From positions 197,643 to 261,642 of the forward strand of contig NW_005434604.1 in the NCBI RefSeq assembly GCF_000315625.1: 64,000 bases of DNA, read 5' to 3'. Origin of the DNA: Guillardia theta CCMP2712 (lineage: Eukaryota; Cryptophyceae; Pyrenomonadales; Geminigeraceae). The number at the start of each line of letters is the position of its first letter. Position 1 is the first letter of the stretch. The notes beneath the pieces were generated by a model. That model was given only the letters and a program-made list of their open reading frames with translations. It did not search any database and was not told the origin of the DNA. Shown piece by piece: positions 34,664 to 45,615 of this stretch. The translations under genes and the position numbers were made by a program.

Positions 34664-36458
34664 ATGGCCTACATGAAACTTGTACTTCTTTCCGCCATGG
34701 CTGCCGGCGCAGAATGCTTTCTCCCTTCCCCAACCCTCGTTCAAGGGAAGGGCATCCCAGCATTGAGGGCTCAGCGCAACGTGCGGGCAAGCGAGGTGTG
34801 CATGAGCATGGAGTCTCAGGCCACCCGTCGTGAGGTACTGGCGCTGTCCTTGGCCTCCGCAGTTGCCGCCGCCATCCCCTGTGGGTCCTTCCTCCTCCTA
34901 AGGGTCTGCCGATACTGACCGTTGCTGGTCTGCAGCTAAGGCTGATGCTGCCGGTTTGGCCTTCGGGTACAGTGAGAACTTGAAGGATATGAATACCCAA
35001 CTGGAGGCCTACGGGCTGTCCAAAGTTGCGAGCGTTCCTGGAGGTTTCAAGCCCCTGATGCAGACGATCGGAGGGTCGGTAAGACGAAGAAGAGAGCAGA
35101 GAGAGGAGAGAGGGGTTGCTTTGGAGAAACAGTCTGAAGGGAATAGGAGAAGACCGGAGAACCAAGAGTGAGGGAGAGTTACGTTAGAGAGTGAGGTGGG
35201 GTCGATGAGGGGCATATTGGGACGTACACGATAGTGACAATACAGCATATTTCACCTGACGAGCTGCTCAACTTCTCAGGTTGCTGCTAACATCGACGGC
35301 TCGAAGATCATGGACTCGATCGGATCCAAGGTCAGCGTCGGGCTCAAGGTGATAGGACTGGAGCGGAGATTTGGCAATCTGAAAACATCTTCCCTCTTTC
35401 AATATCCTTTCTCCTGTCTGCTCTGAGTCTGAAAGGTTCCTTTGCAGTCGGGCGAGCGTGTCCTGGTGCTCTTCAACTATCCTGGGTACCAGATTCCCAG
35501 CTGCGCGTTGACTGCGAGTTCTCATCCTCTTTTCTTCAAGGTCCTGGATTGTCTCTCTTCCCATCAGCACTACCAACGGTATGTCACTGACAAGCAGCCG
35601 TGTTGTTCTGAACCTGTGGATGAAGGTGAGAGTGGAACAGTCTCGGCCGGCAACTACGTGAGATGTTGAGGTGGACGACAAGAGCTTGCTTGAAGGGTTC
35701 GAAACAGGTCAAGGGAGACAGTGCTGCCGTGTCTGCCACCATCTTGGAGTCTGGGAAGGTTCGCCGGATTTGTTTGATGCCATCCATGGTCCTCAATGTG
35801 TCATACAGATCGTGGAGCAGGGCACGGAATTTTTCGAGAAGCTCTTGACTCAGGTACCGTTGACTGGTGATCAGCAGACAAAGAATGAGGGACGATGGCA
35901 GACTGTGAGCAACAATGGATGGCAAGGCTTCAAGGTCATCAAGAAGAAGGTGTGTAGTGGCTCGATCGGCCTTTTGGCATTGTTGCGCTCGCCTTCGCTG
36001 CCACTCGTATCCTTGACTAACTGATACACGGCCCTCCCTCCTGTCTCTCCTCCGCCAGCTACCTCCATCTCTGCATTCCCTTTCTCTTCCTCTATGTTTA
36101 CCTTACTCTTCATCTCATGCAGGCCAGCGAGCCTATCGATGGGAACGAGGCTGTTGACATTGAGTACCGCTACGATCTCATCACCAGCGGGCCTGTGCGG
36201 CTTCAATCTCGAGGATGTCCTCAGCTGACTGTCTGTCAGGTCGTCGGCAGGCACGGCTTCGCCAAGCTTGTGGGGTTGGGAACCACTGTGGTTGCTCTCG
36301 GGGCGACATCAGCTGACACTCGCTTCAAGGTTTGAGTCTTCGGACCTGTCTTACTCGTAGCTCATGGGATCACGCAGAATCTCAAGGATGATCTCAAGAC
36401 GACTACTGACTCCTTCCGGGTCCACATCGTCAAGCAGGAGTTCGAGAAAGCACGATGA
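34664..36458 (+). CDS. PsbP-domain thylakoid lumen protein, plastid targeted
   Basis: Likely a PsbP-like protein of the thylakoid lumen, a family that supports photosystem II and related complexes. Twelve exons give an exact frame: 34664-34880, 34936-35078, 35280-35330, 35448-35485, 35541-35578, 35626-35657, 35708-35758, 35821-35853, 35902-35949, 36123-36194, 36240-36329 and 36378-36458 (297 residues). Extending exon 3 to 35348 also keeps the frame. Targeting is visible in three parts: signal peptide MAYMKLVLLSAMAAGAEC followed by FLPSP, a transit region, and a twin-arginine lumen signal RREVLALSLASAVAAA ending near AKADA. The mature domain shows SVPGGFKPLMQTIGG, SGERVLVLFNYPGSW, GTVSAGNYVKGDSAAV, IEYRYDLITSG, GRHGFAKLVGLGTTVV and a C-terminal LKDDLKTTTDSFRV, the usual PsbP-fold order. 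It should be imported in a folded state through the Tat pathway (inference). Confidence 0.88.
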
Positions 36459-36604
36459 GCTGCTTGCTTGCAGACAAGGCGAGGAAGGTTGGACCAGTCA
36501 GGCATGCATGAGTCACCTAGAGACCGTTGGACACGGAGTGATCTGCTCGTTTAGTTTCTCAACAAGCGCTCTCTACATCTTCCCGTCTCTAATGACACAT
36601 TCTA

Positions 36605-37903
36605 TCATACATCTGCGTAAGCTCGTTTCCTTCCCGATTGGTTCGGCTCTTCTTGTTCAACACAAGTCAGCGATTGTCCTGGAGGGCATGCAGCATTGTA
36701 AACCTGAGATGATGCTCCGTGTGAAAATCTCATCATCTGACCGCTCTTCCTCGCTATCCGCTATCACTTCTTCTTCCTCCAAGGGTGTCATGAGCTTGTT
36801 GTCCTATGATTGCAAACAACTCACATGCTTTCCCGAGCTGCTGGGCTTCTGGGCCGTTGGATCTTTGGTTGGTTTTGTTGCTCCCCACATTTGTGCGATC
36901 TCCTCTTCGTTATCATCCGATTCTTCCTCTTCATCCTCTCCTTGCTGGTACACAAAAACGCTCTTTCAGCTCACGTTCTTGCAACATGATTGACGGACAT
37001 GCTTGCTACCTGCTGCTTTTGCTCTTCGTTCCCGGCCTTAATTTCAACCCCGCGGTTCTCCTGGGTCAAGCTGGAATCAGTGCGACAGCTCCACTGCCTG
37101 GGTTACCTTAGCTTCTTCGTGAGAGTCCCATGACTTGCTCAGCGTGACGTTTCCTCGATCAACAGCCTGACAGCGACATTGAGGTCGTAAAGAACAACGA
37201 TCCTCCTTACACTCACATGCTTCTTGGTACTCTCCCGCGCCTTTGCCTCGAATCGCAGCCTGTTTTGCTTGTACTCTTGGGTCTAACGGCAATCAGCTCA
37301 TATCATCATCTCGTGCTAGTCAAGACTCACGATCTCGGGCATGAGGCCGTCATCTGGATTGGGTTCTGAAATCAGCAGCTGAATGCTTGTCAGCACTGTA
37401 CTAAGGTTCAATGCTGGCTTCCACTGTCCTTTGGGCGGCATGTTCAAGATGTCAAGACAGATTCTTCCGCCTGAGTCTATGTTCGGGTGATAGATGGGGG
37501 TCATGAAGCGAACTTTGGGGGGCTCGAACGGGTATCTATCAGGCACCTGAAGGCAGTTTCGTGATGGGGTACAGAAGAGGAGGGATGTGTTTACGCTGAT
37601 CTCCAACTTGAATGCACCTCCTTCATAAGGGGTTCCGGCAGGTCCTTGAACAACTTGTAGCACTTCAGCTGTCGAGCACAAGGAAGTAGCTTTGCACCTG
37701 CTTCGAGAAGATGAATCTGCTCCCCTCTCGGCCACGCCGAGATCCCTGGAGGAGGCTCAATCTCCTGGAGGCAGAGTAGAAGTCAATCAACAGCTCGTCT
37801 CGTGCAATCTAAAATTCTTTCTCTTCCTCCTCCTCACCAGCTGCTTCATCTCTTTTGCCATTCTCGCTGTCCATGCCGACGATCTGCCGCCCTTACCCGC
37901 CAT
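36605..37903 (-). CDS. UBE2T: UBE2T-like ubiquitin-conjugating enzyme with acidic tail
   Basis: E2 enzyme; the closest family by motif is UBE2T, the E2 that ubiquitinates FANCD2 in crosslink repair. It starts at 37903 ([19 protein letters not shown]). Motifs are [50 protein letters not shown] with the catalytic Cys, and [20 protein letters not shown], followed by a helix [16 protein letters not shown]. The last exons encode an unusual acidic extension: [19 protein letters not shown], then [19 protein letters not shown], ending [10 protein letters not shown] with the stop at 36605-36607. Human UBE2T has a much shorter tail. Intron boundaries in the tail are less certain than in the core, and one intron would be only about 30 nt. 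The gene converges on the PsbP-like gene with 146 bp between stops. No other Fanconi-pathway gene is in view. Confidence 0.88.
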
Positions 37904-38133
37904 CTCGCCCCTCAAGCGCACAAGGCGAGCGATCAGAACAACCCGCCTCAGATTGACTTCTTTAGTTACTGGTTAGTTGTCGAACGGCGGCGGGCCTGCC
38001 AGTCAGTGCCGGCCTTTCGAGGCTTCCGAGCGAACCGGGCCCGGGGCCCGCCGGTGCCGGACCTGGCTCCGACTCGGAGCAAACCGACATTGCCAGTTGC
38101 ACATTGAAGCTGATTGGCAAAGTCAGCTTGCCG

Positions 38134-38161
38134 TACTGAGTTTAAGTTAACTTTGAGTAAA
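38134..38161 (+). repeat. Dispersed repeat, copy 3 (diverged)
   Basis: Reads TACTGAG followed by TTTAAGTTAACTTTGAGTAAA. It matches the reverse complement of copies 1 and 2 with one deleted base and two or three substitutions. A GGGCCCGGGGCCC-type patch lies about 75 bp to the left. Confidence 0.75.
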
Positions 38162-38364
38162 GAAGTGTCTTGCAGTTGGCTATCCGGAACTCGTAGGGTT
38201 GCAATTCAGTTTACTACAGTGCTGTACGGTACCTGAAGGTCGATGACTTCAAGTTGCCGCCTTCTTCGGACCGGGTGGTTCAGCCCACAATCTAGGGGTC
38301 GCCCGGTGGCCCTGAGAGTCATCAGCCCTCTGGTTTCCGTCTTCCGCCTGTCTCGTCCTCCACT

Positions 38365-38691
38365 CCTGCCCCTGCCATGGCGTCGGCCAGCTCTCTCCAG
38401 CCCCCCCTCAAGCCCCTCCTCTCCCCTCACGCCTCGAGCCTCCTCTTCCCTGATGGCCAAGATCAGGGCTCCGCACAGGATGATGTCAGGCGTCTTGATA
38501 CAGCTCCCTCGCTCAACCATCGATCCTCGGCGGTTCGTACTGAGCAGTATGCTGGAGCAGTGAGCCTGCGGAGCATACATGTGCTGAGCGACTTCGAGCC
38601 AGCTGTCAAGCACAGCCACGCAATCGTCTGTGTCAGCGACGGCCAAGATCTGCTACGAAACGTCCGGTCCTGCATGCTCCGCCACGCGTAG
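38365..38691 (+). repeat. 327-bp duplicated segment, copy A, with 104-codon open frame
   Basis: It matches copy B (39612-39938) at 324 of 327 positions by eye, and similarity ends abruptly on both sides. It holds an open frame from ATG at 38377 (MASASSLQPPLK) to TAG at 38689-38691; the duplication ends exactly with that stop codon. The opposite strand is also open (MAVADTDDCVAVLDSWLEV). The three differences do not favour either strand: plus-strand reading gives two Pro/Ser changes and one silent change, minus-strand reading one Val/Met and two silent. I recognise no domain in either frame, so coding status is unproven. Confidence 0.7.
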
Positions 38692-39611
38692 CCGTGCCTT
38701 GTAACCGCAGAGGAGGTCATGGTAGTCTGCACTTGAACGATGGGAGCAAGGGTGTGATTGCCATGGTACGGCGGAGCTAGACGTGGGCCATTTTCGGGTT
38801 CAGTCAGGACGTCATTCGTCATGGTGCGTGGAAGGGTCCGACGGGGCTCGTGACATGTTGAAGCAAGGAGGCAACACAGAGTCTTTCGTAGTTGCGTCTG
38901 GGGTATTGTTTCTCTTTCTCTTTCTTATCTCGAATGTACATACACACTCAAAGTTCAAAAGTGTCTAGTCGAATGCATCAAGTCGTTGTTGGCCTTGTTC
39001 CATGCCCTCGCCGGTCATTCGGACAGAGCGGTAGTTGAGATGCTTTACCAGCCTCGGCTCACTCACAGGCAGTGATCCGATGATCTGACGGCTTACAACT
39101 GTTCCAAAGGCAGCGCAAGGAGTTGGAGCTATACCTCTCACGGGCAATATACTTACATCGAGATTACAGAAGCTACTCAGCCACCAGACCGATACTCCTC
39201 ACGCTCTCGCGACTTCCATTGATTTCTTGCTTCGTCTCATTTGTTCTGCACATCGGCCGAGTTCAGTAAGATGTGTAGCTCAGAACAGTGAGCAAATCAA
39301 TGAGTCACAGTGAGCAAATCAATGAGTCAAATCCGATTGTATCTGTCTGTAACAATAAGCGTCAACCACAACATAAAATCTCGTGAAAGTTGTGTTCAAG
39401 TTTGCTCCAGTCATGAAGTCAAACTTTCCGTGAACAGACGGAGCCTCCGGTTGTCGCTCACGGGAAGTCAATTCGGCAAACGAAAAGAAGCGATTTGGAT
39501 GGCGTAAATATATTTGTGTCACACCCGTTGGAAGAGGTCGCGTTCTGCCAAAGCGACTGATTTTCCAGCGACTTTTTCGGCCTAGTAGTGTCCTTCGTAC
39601 CGCGCTGCCCG

Positions 39612-39938
39612 CCTGCCCCTGCCATGGCGTCGGCCAGCTCTCTCCAGCCCCCCCTCAAGTCCCTCCTCTCCTCTCACGCCTCGAGCCTCCTCTTCCCTGA
39701 TGGCCAAGATCAGGGCTCCGCACAGGATGATGTCAGGCGTCTTGATACAGCTCCCTCGCTCAACCATCGATCCTCGGCGGTTCGTACTGAGCAGTATGCT
39801 GGAGCAGTGAGCCTGCGGAGCATACATGTGCTGAGCGACTTCGAGCCAGCTGTCAAGCACAGCCATGCAATCGTCTGTGTCAGCGACGGCCAAGATCTGC
39901 TACGAAACGTCCGGTCCTGCATGCTCCGCCACGCGTAG
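39612..39938 (+). repeat. 327-bp duplicated segment, copy B, with 104-codon open frame
   Basis: Second copy, 1,247 bp from copy A in the same orientation, with ATG at 39624 and the same stop. All three differences are C in copy A against T in copy B on the + strand. An 18-bp block (CAGGACGTCATTCGTCAT) recurs after both copies (38805-38822 and 40010-40027) at different distances. This suggests that a longer duplication was later eroded or partly replaced. Confidence 0.7.
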
Positions 39939-41046
39939 TCTGTGAAAGAACGGCGGGTTGAACTTCGGAAAGCCTGGGAGGAGATAAGCCTCAGAGAGCA
40001 GAAGAAGGCCAGGACGTCATTCGTCATTACAGTCATGATGCCTCGAGTCTGCGTGTGATGTCGAGGTCCACGAGTCACCCCGCGCAAACTTTGAGTAGTG
40101 GAGCTTTCGGCCGCCAACCTTCTTGGGATCGGTCAGCTGGAGTCACAAGTTCAGTGCCCTGCTGTTCGAAAGTTCTTCGGTTTTAAACGGTTCACTGTGC
40201 AATCGTTTTTCTATCTGTTTGCTTAGTCTCCTTCCTGTTTTGTTATCACAAACCGTTTTGATACGTGATGATTGGCTAATTCAAAGCCAGGCTGCCCGGG
40301 TTCCGGTTTCCCGGGTCACCCCGAGCAGTGCTGGTTCTTTTCGGGCTTGTGTTTTGTGTGTGTTTGTGCAGCTTCTCGCTGTTCGCTGTGCGCCAGGAGT
40401 GTATCACAGTGTCGGATTTACTGGCAGAAGGTAAAAAGTGCCTCAAGCAAAACAAAGCGGAACAAGCTAAACCTCCTCCGGGTAGCACCACTTCCACTCT
40501 GTGTCAGAGTCGGCCATGGTCCGAGTGACTGTGTGTGATGGTGTCACCGTGACTCAGGCTCAGTGAGTCCCGGAGTCGGTTTGCCAGGCGGCAGTACTGA
40601 GCTGTCGGACTCTGTGCCTGACTCGGAGGCTCAGCGGCCGCCGGGCTCGCCTCAGTGACCATGACTACTACATCGCCGCGGCTCAACTTGACCTTGGAGT
40701 TACAATCAACTTAGTTGCAATTAGCCTGCTACAGCCTGGGCTCGCTGCGGAACCGTAAGCCGCTAGTGATCCCCCGGCCGCGCCGCGCATTGAATGACGG
40801 CTAGTAGTCACTGAGTCAAGTTTGACTAGCTTGGAGGGCCCGCCTCCGAGGAAAGGGGCTCACAGTGCCTGGCCAGGGAGTCCGAGGGCCCGGCGCGTGT
40901 GTTATATCCAGAGGGTAGTGTCAAATAGGGGGTAGGGGTAATACCATGAGGGGTGTATGCAATAGTGGATCTATGATAAAAGGTCTGGTAGGGTGATACC
41001 AATGCATTGGATGCAAGGTAAGTGGTGATAGGGGGTCCGAGGAATC

Positions 41047-43238
41047 ATGCCGTGGTTGTTCCTTGCTACTGCGATCCTGTTGCTGTGGGGAGGGGGAGGA
41101 GGAGGAGGAGGAGGAGGAGGGGGAGGAGGGGGAGGAGGGGGATTGTGCTTGGCAATTTCAATTGGAAGATCAACGTCAACGGGAAGTTTGCCTGGGGGGA
41201 TGCGATGGGTTACAGACCGGCATGGTTTCCCAGTGCTCAAGACAGGATCGGACCTGTTCCTCTCAGAGAAGGAGATAGCGCATAAGAACGCTGTGAAGAA
41301 GATTTCTGCCGAGTTGAGTGTATCCCTACTTGAGAGAACTGAACCGGGAGGATATGCCCTGAAGAAAGGAACTTCGTCTTCGAATCAAGTTCACGACTCT
41401 AGTTACAAGAAGGCACAGTCGAAACCGATCGATCTCTCCTCCTTCAACTCCATCTTGCGCGTAGACGTCGAGAGCATGATCGTGAGGGCCGAGCCTCTTG
41501 TCAACATGGAGGAACTCGTGCAAGCCACGCTGTCGCGCGGGCTTCTTCCTAAGGTTCTTCCCGAGTTCAAGCACATCACTGTAGGTGGGGCCATCATGGG
41601 GGCAGCTCTAGAGAGCAGGTGACGATTAATCTTCTAGGGCCCTGCTGACCGTCTCTCTCAGCTCACACCGGCACGGGCAGTTTCTGGACATCTGCAACTC
41701 AGTCGAGCTGCTGTTGGGGGACGGGAGCGTGATCCTATGTAGCGCCACTCATAACGAGGACTTGTTCAATGCTCTGAGCGGGTCGTACGGTATGCTCCAA
41801 CTTGTCCTCCCTCCTGCACACGTTGAAAGGTTGGCAGGAACGTTGGGCGTTCTCTTGTCGGCCTCTATCTCTTGTGTGCCGGCCACACAGTACATCAAGG
41901 TAAACCATCACTATGAAGAAAGGAGGGGAACTTGACATGTTCTGCAGATGAGCTATACCCTGCTGCCCACCATAGACAAGGCGATTCAGACCATGGAGAG
42001 ACTGTGCGGTCCTTCATCCGAGCACGAGTTCATCGATGGCGTTCAGCTCGCCAACTCCAAGCACGCCATCGTCGTCGTTGCTGACTTCTATCAAGCCCCG
42101 TTCCTGCAGCAGACGGATTCGGCGAACATTAAGGCGGCCGATCGCCCTGCCAGCGTGACGAGCGGCTTTAAGGATGAGCCCTCTCCGAAGAAGTGCAAGG
42201 TCCTCTCCCTGGGAAGGCCATGGAACCTGTGGTTCTACGAGCACTTGAGCCGGGTAGCAGAGAAATTGAGGAGGAAACATCCGGATCTGATGAAAAGGAG
42301 CGATTTCCACATAGAGGGCGACTTCTTCGAGATAGTCAAAACGGAAGACTATCTCTTTCGCTACGACTACGGCGCCTTCTGGATGGCACGGCCGATGACG
42401 TGGGGGGCAAAGAGCACCAGGTAAGATGTGACGAGCCTTGTTTGTCCTGTGTTGATGCTCTTGTCATTCTGATTGCGTTGACAACAGGCTTAATCTGGTG
42501 ACCTCTACTTTGTTTCTGATGACAAGTCCATGGCTGAGAATGTTCACGGGGTGGATGTTCTCAACGAGGATCCTTTTCTCCTTGCTCAGACTCGCCTCAA
42601 GATCCGCAATTGCGTCAAAGATGATCATTCTGGTATCAAATTCCTCCCAAGTTTGCAGTCACCCTTCAAGTCTCCATCTCTTGCTCACACTTCGCTCATT
42701 TCTCTACACGCCCTTCTTCTCCCTCTCTTCCACCCTTCCCGTGCAAATTGTGACGTCTTCACAGGATGCATACATGCCCATCAGGAGCGCCGCGACGCTC
42801 GTGCAGGAAGTTCGGTCCAAGGTTCCCATCAGCACCCCGATCTGGCTTTGCCCCGTCAAACCCTCATCAGCAGCCCAGCTGCTCTCTCCCCATGGGCACG
42901 TGAAATCGCTGGTGGTGAACGTGGGGATCTACGGGCGGGTGTGCGATGGCAGAGGCTCGTTCTACACCAAGTTCCTGGAGGCTCAGATTGCGAAGCTAGG
43001 GGGAAGGAAAATGCTCTATTCGCAAAATTTCTACAGCGAGAATGAGTTCTGGGGAAGAGAAGCGCCGTGGAAGAAGACGATGCCTTCGGAGAGCGAGTAC
43101 AACCAGCTGAGGAAGAAATACGCAGCAGAAGGTGTGTTTCCCAACCTCTTCGTCAAAGTCTGCGAGGCCGCGCGGCCACCCGAGCAAGCGACGTTCAGAA
43201 ATCGACTCTCCAACTTTCTCTCCAACCTGCTTCTCTAG
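41047..43238 (+). CDS. FAD-linked oxidoreductase, DHCR24/DIMINUTO family
   Basis: Likely a membrane-bound sterol side-chain reductase relative. Six exons give an exact frame of 617 codons: 41047-41618, 41662-41789, 41838-41899, 41948-42420, 42488-42632 and 42765-43238. The FAD-binding half shows VDVESMIVRAEPLVNMEEL, HITVGGAIMGAALESSSHRH, VELLLGDGSVI, SGSYGTLGVLLSASI and VPATQYIKMSY. The C-terminal half shows DYGAFWMARPMTWG, MFTGWMF, DAYMPI, ISTPIWLCPVK, VVNVGIYGRV, MLYSQNFYSENEFW and FPNLFVKVCEAAR, in DHCR24 order. At the N-terminus a hydrophobic stretch (MPWLFLATAILLLW) runs into about 18 glycines made by a GGA microsatellite. Whether translation starts there or at a later ATG (about 41200) is open. 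The exact sterol substrate cannot be told. It ends 12 bp from the stop of the opposing JmjC gene. Confidence 0.85.
41087..41142 (+). repeat. GGA microsatellite coding for polyglycine
   Basis: A run of GGA/GGG triplets directly follows the hydrophobic N-terminal segment of the DHCR24-like frame. In the other frames it would read poly-Glu or poly-Arg, so it is either genuinely polyglycine or in untranslated leader. Confidence 0.85.
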
Positions 43239-43250
43239 TGACTCTCTGGA

Positions 43251-45615
43251 TCATCTGCTCTTCTTCTTTGCTTTCTTCTTGTTCTTGGCATCGTTCGTAT
43301 TGCCCATCCCCATCCCCAGGCCCTGGCCTCTCTCTACCGGCTTCTCCGCTTTGCTTCCTCCACCAGAAGGGATTGGCTGATTTGCCGACCACAGCGCGAG
43401 CTCCTCCATAGCGAGCTTGAACTCGTCCAAGTACGGCTGAGCTCGTTCAACAGGATGGGAGATCTCTCGGATTTGATAGGTTGCGTCTGCATACACCTTC
43501 CGCTCGATCGCCATGATCCTGTGATGATGGAGAATGTACCGATGGGCTACAGCTTGCAGGTCAAGCTCGTCAACGAGACTGTCTTCGTTAAAGTTTGCCC
43601 ATCGCTGAGGCTCGGCCTGCAGCATCCTTCTTGCTAACTCTTGTGCAATATGCCTGCATAGTAGATCCGAGGATTCTGTAATTTACACGTTCAGTGTCTC
43701 TCCCGCCGATTAAAATTTGTTAAACTCTCATCCCTTACCTTCTTTCGAGCCATCCGTGAGGGACAGGATGGGAAGGGACGAGAAGCCAAGAGGAAGAGGA
43801 GCATGGAGCGAGAGCCACTGGTCACGTTCCAGCTTGTTGACGTCAAAACTTCCTTCGATCAGCACTGGGAGCTTCTTTCTCGACAGAGCAGACGCGCGCA
43901 TGCACGCGAAGTTCAGATCCCAGACGTGCCTGAGAAGCTCGTCAGTCTCGCTGCTCGTCTCCTCGCAAGAGTTCACGTGTCAACGCCCAGCGTGAGGTGG
44001 ATGGACTCCTCCTTCGTCTTCACTCCGTTGACAGTGTCGGTCACGTGCGGGTATCTGCCGCAAGACGTCAGGAGAAGGGGAACTTGTGGGTTATGCACAC
44101 CCAGCTGGGACATAGAGCATCTGCCCTGGCTCTAGGACGACATCAAGGAGCTGTAAAGATGAGCTGTATCAGAAGATATAGAATCTTCTTTCTCCTCATT
44201 TGCACTCCCCCCCTCCTTCATCCCATCCAACACTTCTTGGAGGCCCAAGGCAGCATACCGGCTCCTCGAGCTCTTCGAACGTCAAGACGTCATTTCCCTT
44301 TCCGCGCGTGAAAGGATCTTGCTGTCAAAAGCTTCCTCCTCAACACAAGTACAAGTGGAGGCATGACGTACCATCACTTTGTTTGCGGGATGAGGAGGCA
44401 TGTATATCCTCCACCTCTTGCTACCCTGTGCCTGCAAACCGCAGGGAGTGAGGCTTATGAATGATGGAACAGAGGTCTCTACTTGGATCGCAATCACGTC
44501 TTGCTTGTCCGTATGCAGAGGTGCGGAGGAAGGCTTGAGGGACTCTGTCATGTAGATGTTCAGCCATATTGGCAGCTACGGGGAGGCAGTTAGGATCTTC
44601 CAGGCGCATCGCCATCAACTCCAGCAAGGTACGACCTGGAAAGCATTCAACAAGGCTGTGCAGATAGAAGCGAGCCGAGGCATGAAGAAGCTGGAAGGAG
44701 CTCGTCAGTCCTTCTTCGTCGATCTTAACGCAAGGATAACAACCCAGCACTGTTGAGGGACACTGTACCCTTCTGCATCTGCTCCTTGATACTGTCGAAG
44801 TCCAAGGGCGCCATGTTGTTTGCATCGTTCATCTCCGGTCCAAACTTCGACATCATCCACCCGCCATTCTCCAATGTCAGGACAGCCGTCCCGGCATACG
44901 TTGCTGGATAGAAACTGTCTCTGCATGTCAGCATCATGGAGACAGCACGGTAAGAGTTTCTCACGTGCACTGTGTCTCAAGATCGCTCATGCTGAAGCAT
45001 TCTTTTGCAAAAGGGATCACCGCATCGAACTTGAAGGGCTGAAAACCAATGAACATCCTGGTATACCCTTCCAGAAGTGGAAATTACCTTCTTAGACCAA
45101 TACTCCGAGATGAATTCTTCGTTCTTAGCGAGGTTGCGGAACAGTTCATTCCAGGGATTCATGGCCACATTGCTTGTACAAAGCTCCTCAAGATAATCAA
45201 GCTGGTCCTCATGCTTTCCGTCTGACTGCACCTCCCTCCCGATCTTCCGCTCCAGGTCAGCGAGCGTTTGGCGATCTCCTTCCTTCAAGTTGGTAGCCCT
45301 GCGAGCGATCAAACACCTCTGGGCCACACCTGGGACAGCAAATCCGAGTTCATCACGGTATGCTGTCCTTCGAGCTGCTCGAATGAGTCCTGCTCTTCCC
45401 CCACACGCAGATTGACCTCGACCACGACAGTCCTTGCGATCACCAGCATTGGGCATGATGGCGAAGCCTAAGAGGTCGCGAGACGGACTGAGAGGAGATG
45501 ACTTGGAAGAGGAAACACAAGGGAAAAGCGAAGGAGAGGAGGAGGAGGAGGATGTTTGAAGGAGGAGGAGGAGGAGGAGGAGGCCTCCAAATGGAAACAT
45601 AGCGGCCGGCTGCAT
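43251..45615 (-). CDS. JmjC/cupin-type Fe(II) 2-oxoglutarate oxygenase
   Basis: Probably a protein hydroxylase or demethylase of the JmjC-cupin group. Family signs are YWSKKPFKF, FYPATYAGTAVLTLENGGW, LPIWLNIYMTESLKPSSAP, then the iron motif HTD (in PLHTDKQDV), QGSKRWRIYMPPHP, LLDVVLEPGQMLYVPAG and the second His in YPHVTDT, followed by SIHLTLGVDT. A helical C-terminal region follows, with HRYILHHHRIMAIERKVYAD and a lysine-rich end (NKKKAKKKSR). About nine introns join in frame; one near 43960-43985 would be only 26 nt and is doubtful. The first ATG (45615) gives MQPAAMFPFGG, a leucine run and a serine-rich stretch. This looks like a signal peptide and could be plastid or ER targeting, but it is built by a CTC repeat and the real start may be further in. 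The gene is tail-to-tail with the DHCR24-like gene. Confidence 0.8.

Larger units (their letters stand above)
37904..41046. other. 3.1-kb spacer with duplication and repeats
   Basis: Contains repeat copy 3 (38134-38161), a GC-rich palindromic patch (38036-38060), two near-identical 327-bp segments (listed separately), GC-rich sequence at 40560-40900 and a G-run block just before the next gene (40915-41046). Open frames at 40123-40538 have no recognisable domain or clear start. I see no other supported gene. Confidence 0.5.

Noticed and set aside
36364-36993. 209-codon Ser-rich open frame on the + strand
   Set aside because: It starts in the last PsbP-like exon in a different frame and then runs antisense to the acidic tail exons of the UBE2T-like gene.
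38463-40117. Third open frame on the minus strand through both duplicated segments (MTNDVL ... YAWRSMQ)
   Set aside because: The sequence between the two shared blocks differs completely between copies and has no GT..AG borders, so a spliced gene in this frame is not supported.
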